Shown: positions 43,626 to 55,639, numbered from the stretch's first letter. The stretch: 64,000 nt of DNA from Diphasiastrum complanatum (GCA_029204225.1 CM055099.1:69611349-69675348), one strand, 5' to 3'. Made by a program: numbers and translations. The notes: generated by a model not told the origin, from the letters alone.

Positions 43626-44929
43626 CTCCTTTTATGTACAACATGAAATTTAGTGGAAATCACCATGGACATGGCCCTAAACTCGAGATAGGAAGATACT
43701 ATTTTAATAATCTTCACAATATTTTTAGGTGTGGGCTCTTGTAGATAAAATTTTTTACAAGTGGAAAATTTTTGAAATAAAGGGCCAACCAGCTCAAGGA
43801 GGTTCAATCCAAAAAAAGGTTGTTGCCACCACTCACACATTAAAACCTATACCAACAGAGATGGGTATTTTTGAGCAGAAAAATATGTATGGAATAAATT
43901 CCTCCAAGCTGGTAACCAGTGTCCTCTCGAGGGTTGTTGATGGTCAGCTCTCCCTTCTAAAATGGGCAAGGAATTTCAGATGTCATATTCTCTTTTTGTT
44001 TCTAAATAACATTGAAAATCCTCTAGCGACAAGTCGAGCTTTTCTTCGATCGATGCTTTCATTTGCCTTGTATTTGATTTGACTGAGATGAATAGGAGGT
44101 AATGTGTTGTTGCTCAACGCAATTGTTAAGGCAATACTCTTTGAATTCGGTAGAGATATACTCTGTCCATTTTCACAATATTCAAGATAAGTATTCACAA
44201 TATTCACGATAATTATAATCAATATTCACAATAAACAATAATCACGATCAACATCTCATTATATTCGCTCTCAATAATCACAGTAATCACGATCAATATT
44301 CACAATAATCACGACCATCATCTCAAAATATTTGCTTTCAATATTCACAATTTTAGATTATCGTCAGCCATCAATTAGGTAGTCTTTTGGATGGATCTTT
44401 GAAAAAGTTGACCAATTATGGAATGCATTTTGCATATCTCCCACAGAAGAACATACAATCACAAAATTATACTTAGATAAAGATCAACTATCACTAGTGA
44501 CAACTTATTAATTCGTTATATCTTTCACAAAAATTCTAATAAGTGCAATTGTCTACATCAAACAAAACAATCATCAATCATTCATGTATGGATGTTATAT
44601 AGTTAATGAAGGAAAGATCCTTTAGTGGACAAGCACATTCATCTTCTTCTTTTTATGATCTAAGGAATAAAATAATAATTTTAACAAAAAAAGGTATATG
44701 TGCTTCAAATTATCACACATAATCTCACCATTCACAAACAACTGTTGTGCATATGTATAATCATTACACATGGGCGATGCAATTTGCTACAAAGCATGCA
44801 GTTTTGCATGTTAAGGATGGAGAATGACAACTTAATCGAAAATGGATGTTGAGCCGCATGTGTGGCATGATGAGCCATCGCAAATAGGAGATCCTTGTGG
44901 CGAAAGCTGGCTTATCTATGTCGCCCCAT
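43626..44929. other. Mostly unassigned, with a copia RT scrap and GTGAATATT-type repeats
   Basis: About 44020-44100 (minus) encodes I-D-R-R-K-A-R-L-V-A-R-G-F-S, a short copia RT piece. About 44165-44350 consists of TTCACAATA and AATCACGATCA words, the inverse complement of those in 33310-33500. The rest shows nothing I can name. Confidence 0.55.
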
Positions 44930-45785
44930 GTTTGATTTTTGTTCCCTTGGAATCAAAAGAATTCCAGTCAAGCTTCATCATCTGAAGACGAACCATTAGG
45001 ACATTCCGAAGATCTTACCAGAGATAGTTGATGATCCATTATATGATATTCCACAGCACTTTAAGGATTACACAACTGCTAATGTGATCATCAGTTTGGT
45101 AAAGCCAAAACGGGAACCTCAATCACCATCAACTTCTTTTGAGGGACCTGTGAAAACAATATCTCTAAATCTAAAGAATAGTGATGAAGACATAGATCGT
45201 TTTGTGCACGTAGGAGCCCACCTAAATCCAACCCAATTATGAGATCTAAAAGGCTATTGCGCAAATACAGAGATGTGTTTGCATGGATTTATAAAGAAAT
45301 GAAGGGAGCTCCTCCCGACATTGTCATGCATACAATCCCATTACAGAATGGTGCAACACATGTGAGAGCAAAACCCTATCGCTTCAATCCTACATATAGA
45401 GAGAAGATAAGAGAAGATAATCAAAAGCTTCTCAATGCTGGTTTCATTTACGAAATCGAGCACACAAGTTGGGTATCGCCAATTGTGGTGGTACCAACGA
45501 AAAATGATAAACTCTATATTTGCATGGATTTAAAGAAACTCAATGACCAAACAGAGAAAGATCACTTTCCATTACCTCTAACCACACAAATCTTAAAAGA
45601 TATGGCAGGAGCAGAAGTTTTTACCTTTTTGGATGGTTTTAGTGGCTATTTCTTAGTCCAGATTGCTCCTGAAGATCGTTACAAAACGGTGTTTGTTATA
45701 GGATTTGGCACATTTGCATATATTGTTATGCCATTCGGTCTGTGCAATGCCTTATCGACATTATATTAGAGAAAATTTGGCTTTG
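44930..45785 (+). pseudogene. Ty3/gypsy reverse transcriptase, N-terminal half
   Basis: From about 45010 a pre-RT region, then 45239-45769 open: R-A-K-P-Y-R-F-N-P, N-A-G-F-I-Y-E-I-E-H-T-S-W-V-S-P-I-V-V-V-P, T-F-L-D-G-F-S-G-Y-F-L-V-Q-I and Y-I-V-M-P-F-G-L-C-N-A. The YxDD active site is not reached. Element Z inserted at 45786-45790 (GAAAG), and I find no RT continuation beyond its far end at 49990, so the target was already broken. Confidence 0.85.
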
Positions 45786-46741
45786 GAAAGTGTGCAAAAA
45801 GTACAAAAAGGACCAAGAGTGGATCCTAATCTGATCCTCAAGAGGGATTGGTTGTCAGATTACTTCAATCTACTTCAGATTAAGATCAATCTAGATCAAT
45901 TCTAGACACAAAATCCTAACAAGAACAATCATTAATTGAAGGTAAGTGAACTTTATGGTTTCACATGTGTGAAACACTGTCTGAGTATGGACTCCAACCT
46001 GAAAATAAAGTACACATTGATAGAACCTCAAAACAATCAAAACAAATGTAGACAAATGGAGAGAATCACTCCAAATTGCTTCCAAAACCAAGATTGGTGT
46101 CTCACATTGATTATGGCCAAATGTGGCTCTATATATACAATTAGTGGGAGATCGTGGTACTGATCATCCCTTTGATCCCACATGTGTGAAGGTGCTTTGT
46201 CATATGATGATTCATCATGCAAAACTGACACTTGGACAAAACCTTCTATTTTGAGCACTTTTGGTCCATTTTCCTTCTATATGGATATCTACTTGAAAAT
46301 ATTCTAGAAGTCAAAATTAGTCTACTTCAGCTTATTCCACACATGTGAGCTGTCCTCCACACATGGGATGTGACACCCAACCAAAGTATGTGGCTCATGC
46401 AATCAATAGATTGATGCCATGTGTCATATGTCTAGAAAACTAGTTTTTGGTTTTTTAGCCACTAGAACTTGAATTAAATCATATGTACAACCTATATGAT
46501 TATGGTACATGACAAGTACACTATTTTCACATGTGGGAAAAGGCTCCACACATGTGTAATCATCCTATATACAAGATTTTTGGCCTCTACCAAGCTTATT
46601 TTTGCATATTTCACATTCCTCCTCAAAAATCTAGCTTGATGGAAAACATGATGATCTTGAACTTGACTCCATGGGCTGAATTGGTCTTTGCTGGTTCAAA
46701 AGGTGTGAAGATCAGCCAATGAGCTTGATGTTGATCTGAAA

Positions 46742-47982
46742 TCACCATATCCATGATAGTGCTTCTTTGATGTTGACATCTTTGATGAGCTTGAGAGCTT
46801 TGCACCATCCTAGCACCTCCAAAATTGATCCCTTCCAAATTTCATATAGATGCTTGACCTTGAGGCTTGCTCCTTCTTCATGTGCATGCTCCTCCATGAG
46901 AAAATAAAAATTTCTTTTTGATTTATTAGGATCACAAAGATCTAACATCATGTTACCATGATCTAGAGAATTAGACTCATCCAAATTGGCAAGACTATGC
47001 ATGCTATAATAACAAAGTGTTTGCGTCATATCTTCATACTTGTTTAACATGCTAATCTCAGATCCAATGAGGCTAAATACTTCATTATGGAGATAAGTGT
47101 CTTTAGAAGATAATTCACTTACTCTCATAAAGAGTTTACAATTTGCCTCAATACAAATTTTTAAAAATATGAGTGAACAAATCACTTTTGCTCTTACAAG
47201 ACTCAAGAGCATACATTTGATGAAATAACCATTTGCTTTCTAATTGATTTAAAATCAATTTCAACCTTTTAAGAACATCATCTATGTTCTCAAGAGAGAC
47301 TTCATACTCAACTAGTATGGCTTTACTCCAATTTTGAGATGCAATGATCTCACTAAAGCAATTTGAATTATCAAATGACAAAGGAGACGTAAGTATGAGA
47401 TGTATACCACATGAGGTATGCTCCTCTTTCCCTTGAAATGTGAGCCACATGGACTCAACCATGTTTCTTGATATTCTTTTTGGAATCACAACTTGAGAAG
47501 GTCTCTCCTCCTCAATCCTTGACATACTTGAACCTTGAGAAGGACTCTCCTCCTCAATCCTTGGCACACTTGAACCTTGAGATGACTCCTTAAGATCCTC
47601 TTCATGGTGTTCCTTTTTGATGGAAATCCGAGACTTCCATGTCTCATAATGATCACAACAAGTATGATCATTCAATATGCACTTCCTATGATTATCAAGT
47701 TTACTTATGCTAGAACCATAAGTCCAAAAATCACCACAACTTGGCATGATTTTTCCAATATTGAAATCAGGAAGTATTTCCATCTCAATAAGGGCTAACT
47801 ACTTGCTTATGGATATAAGTGTCCACTTTGGATGCTTCACTTACTCTCATAAGAAGTTTACAACTTGCCTTTAAGATTGAAAACTTACAATTTTCATCTT
47901 TATGAATGAACACATCATTCATGATCTTATTGAAACCAAAAAATCCTACATTATGAAGATATTTCCATTTTCTTGACTTCAT
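46742..47982 (-). pseudogene. Unrecognised coding region of element Z
   Basis: Three minus-strand frames (47785-47982, 47148-47783, 46742-47212) follow one another with apparent single-base slips near 47795 and 47165, about 410 codons in all. I do not recognise a family. A segment of about 27 residues recurs: x-C-K-L-L-M-R-V-S-E-A-S-K-V-D-T-Y-I-H near the start and C-K-L-F-M-R-V-S-E-L-S-S-K-D-T-Y-L-H near the end. In the middle lies a 14-residue tandem repeat (Q-G-S-S-V-P-R-I-E-E-E-S-P-S / Q-G-S-S-M-S-R-I-E-E-E-R-P-S). No zinc knuckle, protease DSG or signal peptide is seen. It could be a diverged gag or captured host sequence. Confidence 0.6.
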
Positions 47983-49138
47983 AACTAATGTAAGCTTACA
48001 AGGAAAACATATTTTGCTATCTTTTAAGGCATCACACTCATGGACTCCTCCTCATTCTAGTCATCCAATGGGATCACAAATTGACCCTCACACTCTCACA
48101 AAGAAAGTTGAATAGAACTTATTTGAGTTTCATACATACTATGTCAATTTTTGCTCAATAAATTGAATTCAATCACTCCTATTGGATTCCACCAATCACT
48201 CTACTTTTTAAGACTTGGAATGAAATTCAAAATCAAAAGTTGTGATTTTTCTCACTAAGATATTGTGCTTCAAAGAGCTAATGCCACTTAGAAATATTTG
48301 ATCACCTAGGAAAATACAAATTCTCCACCAATAATAACACAAAATGGGCTTCTAGATCTTGCCTTCTACAAAGGAAGGAACTCTTAGAAAATTGGATCTC
48401 TCTCTACACATTTGCCATAGACACCTTAATGAATCTTTTCAAACCTCACAAACACTCAAACAAATTGAGTAGGATTGAATTTTGTGACTTGGATCTCAAT
48501 CTCTTTTCTAGAACTTTCAATTGAAGCCAATTTATGTCAAATTCTACAAAAGACATAGATGCTCTATATGCACTAGAAACTCTCAAAGGTTTCACTTGGA
48601 GGACAGATCCAAGGATGGTTTCTAGCAAATTGATGCTTCTTAACTTGACCCTATCACTCTTGAACAAATCTAGAGTGATGGTACAATGGATTTCAACCTC
48701 TCACCTTGCATATCACTCCTTAATCTATATTTTTAGCAAAATCTCTCTCAACTTCAACATACACTCAAAGAATCAGAGATAATCAATTAATGCACCTAAT
48801 TCAAGCTTCAAATTTAATTTTTTGGCTGATCTAATCCAAGAACTAATCAAGGGATTAGATTCTCCATAGAAAATGTTTGATTTTGCACCAAAAATCACTC
48901 AAATTGGGTATGTGAGTCAAATTCTACAATTTGAAATTTCTCACTCAAAACCGGAGTTGTACAGACTCACACGTGTGAAAAGGGTTCCTACAGCCCACAA
49001 CAAGATTTGGACTAAAAATTTTGAGGATAGCTATCAAATCCAACTTGCTACACAAAATTTGACTAGTTTCAAAAAAATTGCTAATTTTGGCTTTGATTTG
49101 GATTAACCCTATCAATTTCAACAAAACTTCTTGTACTA
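47983..49138 (-). other. Element Z leader
   Basis: Non-coding stretch between primer site and coding region, with one CACACGTGTG palindrome near 48970. No supported frame. Confidence 0.5.
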
Positions 49139-49989
49139 GGCTCTGATACCATGTGCAGAAAGTACAAAAAGGACCAAGAGTGGATCCTAATCTGATCCTC
49201 AAGAGGGATTGGTTGTGAGATTACTTGATCTATCAATCTACTTCAGATTAAGATCAATCTTGATCAATTCTAGACACAAAATCCTAACAAGAACAATCAT
49301 TAATTGAAGGTAAGTGTACTTTATGGTTTCACATGTGTGAAACACTGTCTGAGTATGGACTCCAACCTGAAAATAAAGTACACATTGATAGAACCTCAAA
49401 AACAATCAAAACAAATGTAGACAAATGGAGAGAATCACTCAAAATTGCTTCCAAAACCAAGATTGGTGTCTCACATTGATTATGGCCAAATGTGGCTCTA
49501 TATATACAATAAGTGGGAGCTCGTGGTACTGATCATCCCTTTGATCCCACATGTGTGAAGGTGCTTTGTCATATGATGATTCATCATGCAGAACTGACAC
49601 TTGGACAAAACCTTCTATTTTGAGCACTTTTGGTCCATTTTCCTTCTATATGGAGATCTACTTGAAAATTTTCTAGAAGTCAAAATTAGTCTACTTCAGC
49701 TTATTCCACACATGTGAGCTGTCCTCTACACATGGGATGTGACACCTAACCAAAGTATGTGGCTCATGCAATCAATAGATTGATGCCATGTGTCATATGT
49801 CTAGAAAACTAGTTTTTGGCTTTTTTAGCCACTAGAACTTGAATTAAATCATATGTACAACCTATATGATTATGGTACATGACAAGTACATTATTTTCAC
49901 ACGTGGGAAAAGGCTCCACACATGTGTAATCATCCTATATACAAGTTTTTGGCCTCTACCAAGCTTATTTTTGCATTTTTCACAGAAAG

Positions 49990-50740
49990 GGCCCTATAAG
50001 GATTGCCACATAGGATGAAAATTTTTTGGCAATGTAAAATACTAAAAAAAATCTTTTTCTGTCTGTAGTCCTCCTGCCCACACAGTCTTCGATGGTTAGC
50101 TATTACGAGCGTAATATAGTCTGTGGCTATAAAAAGTCATAACTTTTTAACGGAAGTTCAGATTGAGACGATTACAGTGCCATTAGAAAGCCCTTGACGA
50201 GAGCTTTTCAATGACAACCAAGATGACCCAATTTCATGATACGGTGAAGAAGTTATGGCCAGTCAAAGTTGTGGGCGGTCAACACTTGGTCAACCCAATA
50301 TCTCTTTCAAGCGCTTGAAAGAGATATCGAGTTGACCAAGTTTGACCAACCAAAACTTTGACTGGCCATAACTTCTTCATCGTAGTTCGGAACTGGGTCA
50401 TTTTGGGTGTCATTGAAAAGCTTCGTCGAGGGCTTTCTAATGGCACCATAATCGTCTCAATCCGAGCTGTCGTTCAAAAGTTACATTGTTTTTTTTGGCT
50501 GAGTTGCATACTATACTACAGATAAAATGGCTTATTTACGGGCTCCCCGTGACGCAAAATTACAATTCTTCTAAAAGAAAAGAAAATTAATTTGAAAGAG
50601 CTACGTTTCGTAGATTTTAACTTTGAGTGTTTTGATTGGACCATGTGGAAGAAACTTTTGAGAAAAAAAATAAAAAGTATCTTTTTGAAAGGCCCTTTTT
50701 GTGTTCAAATTTTCTCTAATTTAAGGGTGATGCAATGAGC
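49990..50740. mobile_element. Foldback element related to MITE R
   Basis: About 50115-50290 and 50320-50488 are long imperfect inverse complements (CATAACTTCTTCA, TTTGACTGGCCATAAC, AGGGCTTTCTAATGGCACC and so on), with GCGCTTGAAAGAGATAT at the tip. About 50600-50740 matches MITE R in inverse orientation, and the arms share phrases with MITE R copy 1 (GGGCTTTCCAATGA, AAGTTATGGC). No coding capacity. Confidence 0.7.
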
Positions 50741-50799
50741 TTTCAACAATCTATTACACATGAATCTAGAGATTTATTTCGATGATCTTGGTGTACATT

Positions 50800-51230
50800 C
50801 ATCTGAGGGAACTCCTTATTATAATAAGGCACGTGAAGAATTGGTGCGATGACTAAAGCTTGTTTGAGGTTTTCAAAGACTTTAATCTATTCTTTTGTCC
50901 ACCTTCGATCAGTAACGATTTTATATACTAACCTTGCTTTATCAACGTATTGTATTATAAAAATTCGATAGTGACCCGTGTGGCCAAGAAAAACATAAAT
51001 TTTCTTCATTGTACTTGGTAGCGGCATTTCAAGAATCATCTTGATCTTTTTGGGATCAGTGGCTACAGCATTTCGAGAAATGATATGTCCCAGTACCACA
51101 CCATGGGTGGCACTTTTTGGGATTCAGCGAAATTCCAAACTTTCGACAACAAATGAAAACTTGTTCAAAGGCATCAAGATGCTTGCTCATTACTTTGTTA
51201 TACACCAAAAGAGTACCTTGTACTATCCTA
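50800..51230 (-). pseudogene. Ty3/gypsy RT C-terminus and connection domain
   Basis: Minus strand: L-N-P-K-K-C, then M-V-L-G-H-I-I-S-R-N-A-V-A-T-D-P-K-K-I (50887-51099), F-L-G-H-T-G-H-Y-R and A-L-V-I-A-P-I-L-H-V-P. A frameshift lies near 51095. Same gypsy family as 37800-38651, opposite strand. Confidence 0.8.
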
Positions 51231-51429
51231 GATACAATGAACTGGCTAAATCTATGAACAAAAAAAATTGCAAGGTTTTAACCAAGATAGTAAAGTCGAT
51301 CAGACTAGAAAACGAAGTTATTTTCTGCTATCTGGGCATATTGAACAATGCTGAAATGAGCCACGAGATGGAAAACACCATTTGAGCTGGTATATGGCCA
51401 CCTTAAAGTTTTTACTTTTTCAAAAAAAA

Positions 51430-51960
51430 AAAACCTACAAAAAACACTTCTATCTCTGTTTGCAGTTTCTTGTATCAATTCATCCTGCATTACCTCTTTT
51501 ACATACTACCTCACACTTTTTACATTTACATCCAACTTTATACTTTTTTTATTTACATCAATGTTTCTCATTTACATCTGACTACATACATCCGTCCACA
51601 TCCGACAATGTTTTCTATTCCACATCCAACATTGTGTTTTATCATTTTGCATCCGACGACCTGCATCTATGTTTGCATCCAACATCACAACCAACACTAC
51701 ATCTGTTCTTACATCCGACAAGTCAATGTGTTGCATCCAATAGTGCACTTCATTTTGCATCCGGTAGTCCATTCTGTTTTACATCCGACACTCTCTTTGC
51801 ATTTACATCCAACGAGTCACCCATGTTTGCATCCGATAGATTGCATTTTGTTACATCCGACGAACTACATTTCCATTTGTATCTGACAGTTTGCATCTGC
51901 CACTATAGCCGACACTTGCATTTGACACCCAAAACCGGAAAAACCCAAAAAAACCAGAAA
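51430..51960 (+). repeat. Leader with CATCCGAC / CATCCAAC motif repeats
   Basis: CATCCGAC or a one-base variant occurs more than twelve times between about 51525 and 51870, usually next to TTTGC, TTTAC or a T-rich run. The long open frame here (51382-52089) is a by-product of this repeat, with repeating H-P-T and S-D motifs. I read it as untranslated leader by analogy with 7686-8330 and 17001-18060. Confidence 0.6.
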
Positions 51961-51979
51961 AAGCCAAAAAAAAATGTAC

Positions 51980-53330
51980 AAAACATGACCGAATTGGATT
52001 CAGATCACAATGAAGGGATAAGAAAAATGCCTAAGACATTGAATCTCATCCAATGTGAACATGATAAAATGCTTCAGTTGTACACATAAGCCGAAACTCT
52101 TTTCCAAGAGCTAGATTTCGACATCTCCAAGTGGAAGGGGCATCAAAGCCTATACCTCATATTCCAAGCATACGAGAATTTTGATGACAAACAATTGATG
52201 TTCCGAATTGACATACACAATTATAAGTTGTATGTATATCTAGATGGCAACAACTTGAATATCTTTGGCTTTCCAAGTGGAAACAGGGAGAATCCCGTGA
52301 AGCTGACCAATATGCTGCAACAGCCATATGCCAAGTTTCTCGACACTCAACAAGTGGAAAAATAAAGATGGCATCATGCTGGAGGCAATCAAGTGCAAGG
52401 AATTGGCAGCTGCCTATGCGTACCTGACGAAGTACACACACAAAAAAAAGACACATCTAATGAGGATTCCTTTGCAAATATTGCCATGTTGGGTGAATCC
52501 TATGAAGGCCAACAAAATATGTACAATTGGGCCAAGATCACCTCCAAAACATTGATAACTACATTGACGAAAAGAGCCCCAGTTACATCTTTGGGCTACA
52601 TACTCTTCGACATAGCCAAGAGTCAGTCACACCGCAACCCTCCTGGAGAATCATCATGTTGTTGAACAGCGACAAACAGCTTCAAGAATACCTAAGGACA
52701 CCAAGCTGGAAAAGGGCTGACCCCTATTACATGCCGATCAGAAGAAGAGACCCTTGGGAAAGAAAGAAGCCAGTAGACCGGCAAGTAAACTAGCCAGTTG
52801 TTCAGGGAGTTGAATCTAGCCCATCATTTGAAAAGTATCGAGATGCACTGCTCAAGTTTGGACACACCTATAAGGGGAGTGAAAATGCTATAGTCTAAGA
52901 AAGTGCAACTTATTGCTTGTCCATAGCCTTTCTCATGTCATTGGAACCTTATTGGAATAAAGGGTTACCACTCGTAAGGTTGGACATCAATCAACTTTTG
53001 CAAACCAAAGAGGGGACACTGATGATGGCAAGGCTCTTTTTTCGAGTAGCATTTTCCTTCGGTCAATATGTGCAGATGATCGAGAAATGGTATGGAAGCA
53101 AGCTCATATCTGGAATGAGGCCGTATCTAGGACCTATTCCATTGGGCATCAAAACGAGGTTCATCACATTTGAAGCCATCGGAAAGAAAATCGGCTACAA
53201 GAAGTCTCTTGACAAAAAGAAAGTTGAGAAAGACAAGATAGAGGTGCTCAATTATGTAGGGCTGTCTTGATAAGCCACTGCAAACATTGAATTTCTTACC
53301 GAGATGCGTGATAAGAACGACCAATAAGTT
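51980..53330 (+). pseudogene. Unrecognised coding block after the motif leader
   Basis: Plus-strand frames carry a continuous-looking protein of about 430 residues broken by several stops and frameshifts: M-T-E-L-D-S-D-H-N-E-G-I-R-K-M at the start, then E-L-D-F-D-I-S-K-W-K-G-H-Q-S-L-Y-L-I-F, P-Y-Y-M-P-I-R-R-R-D-P-W-E-R-K (about 52725) and the open block 52917-53270 with A-R-L-F-F-R-V-A-F-S-F-G-Q-Y-V. I do not recognise the family and see no zinc knuckle or catalytic motif. Its place suggests the gag position of an LTR element. A captured viral coat-like protein is possible but unsupported. Confidence 0.5.
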
Positions 53331-53665
53331 CTTGGTTTTACGTAAGCAAATGCTGATCCATGCCTTTCCAAGAACCAAGCGTCAAAGCTGAGGCAATGTA
53401 GTGGGACCTGCAACACTATCTTGTGTGTCTGCTACTGCATGACACTATGTTTTTGTCTTTCTGACTAGTTAACTCTATATGTCTGTGTATGTCTCTATGT
53501 CTATTTTTATATGGCATAACGTACCTTTACACCATTCAATCAAAATTGATAGTACTGAGGTAGATCGAATTGCAACATGTCTAGTTCTGATCAAATGTGA
53601 TTGAGACACCAATCTTCCTCGACCTCAACCATTGCAAGAATGTTGTCATTTCTTTTCACTGTTAT
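53331..53665. other. Unassigned spacer
   Basis: No recognisable feature. Confidence 0.25.
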
Positions 53666-54765
53666 CTAAAGTTGCTCTTGAGGGTTTATACCAAAATCTT
53701 GATCAAGTGGCTTCCAAACATTTTTGCATTTAATCCATCTTCTATAATACATCAACAAAGTGAGCATTTGTTTTTCAATGTGATATCTAAATGTCATGGA
53801 TGAGTAACATACTTTGCACTCAACTTGCTGATTTTGTTTTGTATCCCAAGCATCATCCAACAACTCGGCGATTATTTCAACACTCAATTCCTTACAAATA
53901 AACATTGTTTTTGTTCTCCAAACAAAAAATCAACAAAAATAGTAAAAGTTAGATATCAACTTAATCTATCATTCTTTGATCCAGTGCTACATTTTAATAT
54001 ACTCTGAATATCAATATATAGCCTAGATCAAATACTTTTTGAAATTGATGCATCATTCCTCACTCAAAAAATTTGGTAGAGGATATGGCTCTAATCTATC
54101 AACTAAACCATTTTTATCAGGAAAATAGGTGTGATCATAAAAAACAACTCGTGACTCTAAAAATGATTTTGGAGAATGACCTTTGTATTGTAAAATACTG
54201 ATATCCGAATGTATGACATCGGTTATTCCTGCAATCGATTGAACTGGTTGCCATTCAATGAAATTTGATGGATACAAATCTGCAAAACCAACAAAAACAT
54301 CTCAAGAAAAATATAATTTAAAGAAAATGCTAACTCTAAAAAAATTAAATCTAAAAACTTACAATTGCATTTTCTTCTATCATTTGGATTCAAATCATGA
54401 ATGTTGAGCTCATTGTGAAGATAAGCATGCTGAACTAAAACTTCTGTGATAGATTGATCGGCAGGTGATACTTTAAAATCCATTATCCTGCCTTTCCAAG
54501 AGCTTCTATATATGTTATCGGATCTTTTTCTTTTTCGGAATGAGCATTTTGCAGAGGGATGGTATTTTTGATATATTCTTGGTATCCATTGATCTTTTGC
54601 ATTTTTTGTCATTGCAAATATTGATTGCATCAATGGTTCCTCTTGGTCTCCGATTATGTGTAGCCATTAGTTGAAAATACAAGTATGCAAAGCTGAGAAC
54701 GGAGAGAATGTAGAGATTGCGAAGTAAACCTAAGAATGACAATCCAAAATAAGAGATAGAATGAA
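53666..54765 (-). pseudogene. Unrecognised multi-exon coding fragments
   Basis: Minus-strand exon-like frames: about 54362-54660 (W-I-P-R-I-Y-Q-K-Y-H-P-S-A-K-C-S-F-R-K-R-K-R, then V-L-V-Q-H-A-Y-L-H-N-E-L-N), a donor GTAAGTTT near 54362, an AT-rich intron, acceptor GTTTTGCAG near 54284, and then F-I-E-W-Q-P-V-Q-S-I-A-G-I-T-D-V-I-H-S-D down to a stop at about 54053. A third frame, 53666-53905 (E-I-I-A-E-L-L-D-D-A-W-D-T-K, C-K-V-C-Y), may be a further exon or gene. The splice signals make this look like a host-type gene or a DNA transposon gene rather than LTR pol. I cannot name it. Confidence 0.45.
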
Positions 54766-54790
54766 TAAAATGAGTGGCATACCTATGAAT

Positions 54791-55609
54791 TGTGAAAAAA
54801 GTACAAAATGGACCAAGACTGGATCCTAATTTGATCCTCGAGAGGGATTGGATGTTAGATTTACTTGATCTATCAATCTACATAATATTACAATCAATCT
54901 AGATCAATTCTAGACATAAAAACCTAACAAGAACAATCATTTATGAAGGTAAATGTACTTGCTGGTTTCACACATGTGAAACCCTGTCAGAGTACGGACT
55001 TCAACCTGAAAATAAAGTACACTATGATAGAACCTCAAAACAATCAAAACAAATGTAGACAAATAGAGAGAATTACACAAAATTGCTTCCAAAATCAAGA
55101 TTGATTTTTATTGTTGATTGTGGCCAAATATGCCTCTATATATACACTTTTTGGAGTTCAAGGTACTGATCATGCATCAGATCTCACACGTGTGAGGATG
55201 CTTTGTCATCATCATGCAATTTTGACACTTGGATCAAACTTTCTATTTTGGGCATTTTTGTCAAATTTCCTACTATATGGAGATCTTCATAGAAATCTTC
55301 TAGAAGCAAAAATTTGTCTACTCTAGCTTTTTCCACAAGTGTGAGCTGTCCTCTACACATGGGATGTGACACCTATCCAAAGTATTTGGCTCATGCAGTC
55401 AATAGATTGATGCCATGTGTCATATATCTAGAAAACTAGTTTGTGACCTTTTTAGCCACTAGAACTTGAATTAAATCATATGTACAACATATATGATTAT
55501 TACATGACAAGTATTCTAATTTTACACGTGGGAACAGGCTCCACACATGTGTGTTTATCCTATATACAAGATTTTGGCCTCTACCAAGCATGATTTTTGC
55601 ATTTTCACA
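54791..55609 (-). repeat. LTR Z, 3' LTR of copia element E5
   Basis: Inverse complement of the canonical LTR, starting TGTGAAAAAAGTAC at 54791 and ending TTTTCACA at 55609, 819 bp. It is followed by the polypurine complement CTCCTCAAAAATTTGG and the end of a copia pol. It carries the TATA box and CACACGTGTG-type palindromes. Confidence 0.9.
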
Positions 55610-55639
55610 CTCCTCAAAAATTTGGTAAATCTAGCATAG

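Larger units (their letters stand above)
45791..49984 (-). mobile_element. LTR retrotransposon Z, structurally complete, no pol
   Basis: LTRs 45791-46615 and 49152-49984 are nearly identical by eye. GAAAG flanks both ends (45786-45790 and 49985-49989). The primer-site complement GGCTCTGATACCA is at 49139-49151. The polypurine complement TTCCTCCTCAAAAATC follows the left LTR. The internal 2.5 kb has no gag, protease, integrase or RT. It holds one frame-broken coding region (46742-47982). LTR and polypurine tract are shared with the copia element at 54791, which could have supplied enzymes. Confidence 0.9.

Noticed and set aside
51382-52089. 235-codon open frame read as a protein
   Set aside because: Its content follows the CATCCGAC repeat, and overlapping frames show the same periodic pattern, so I treat most of it as leader; only the end from about 51980 joins the unrecognised coding block.
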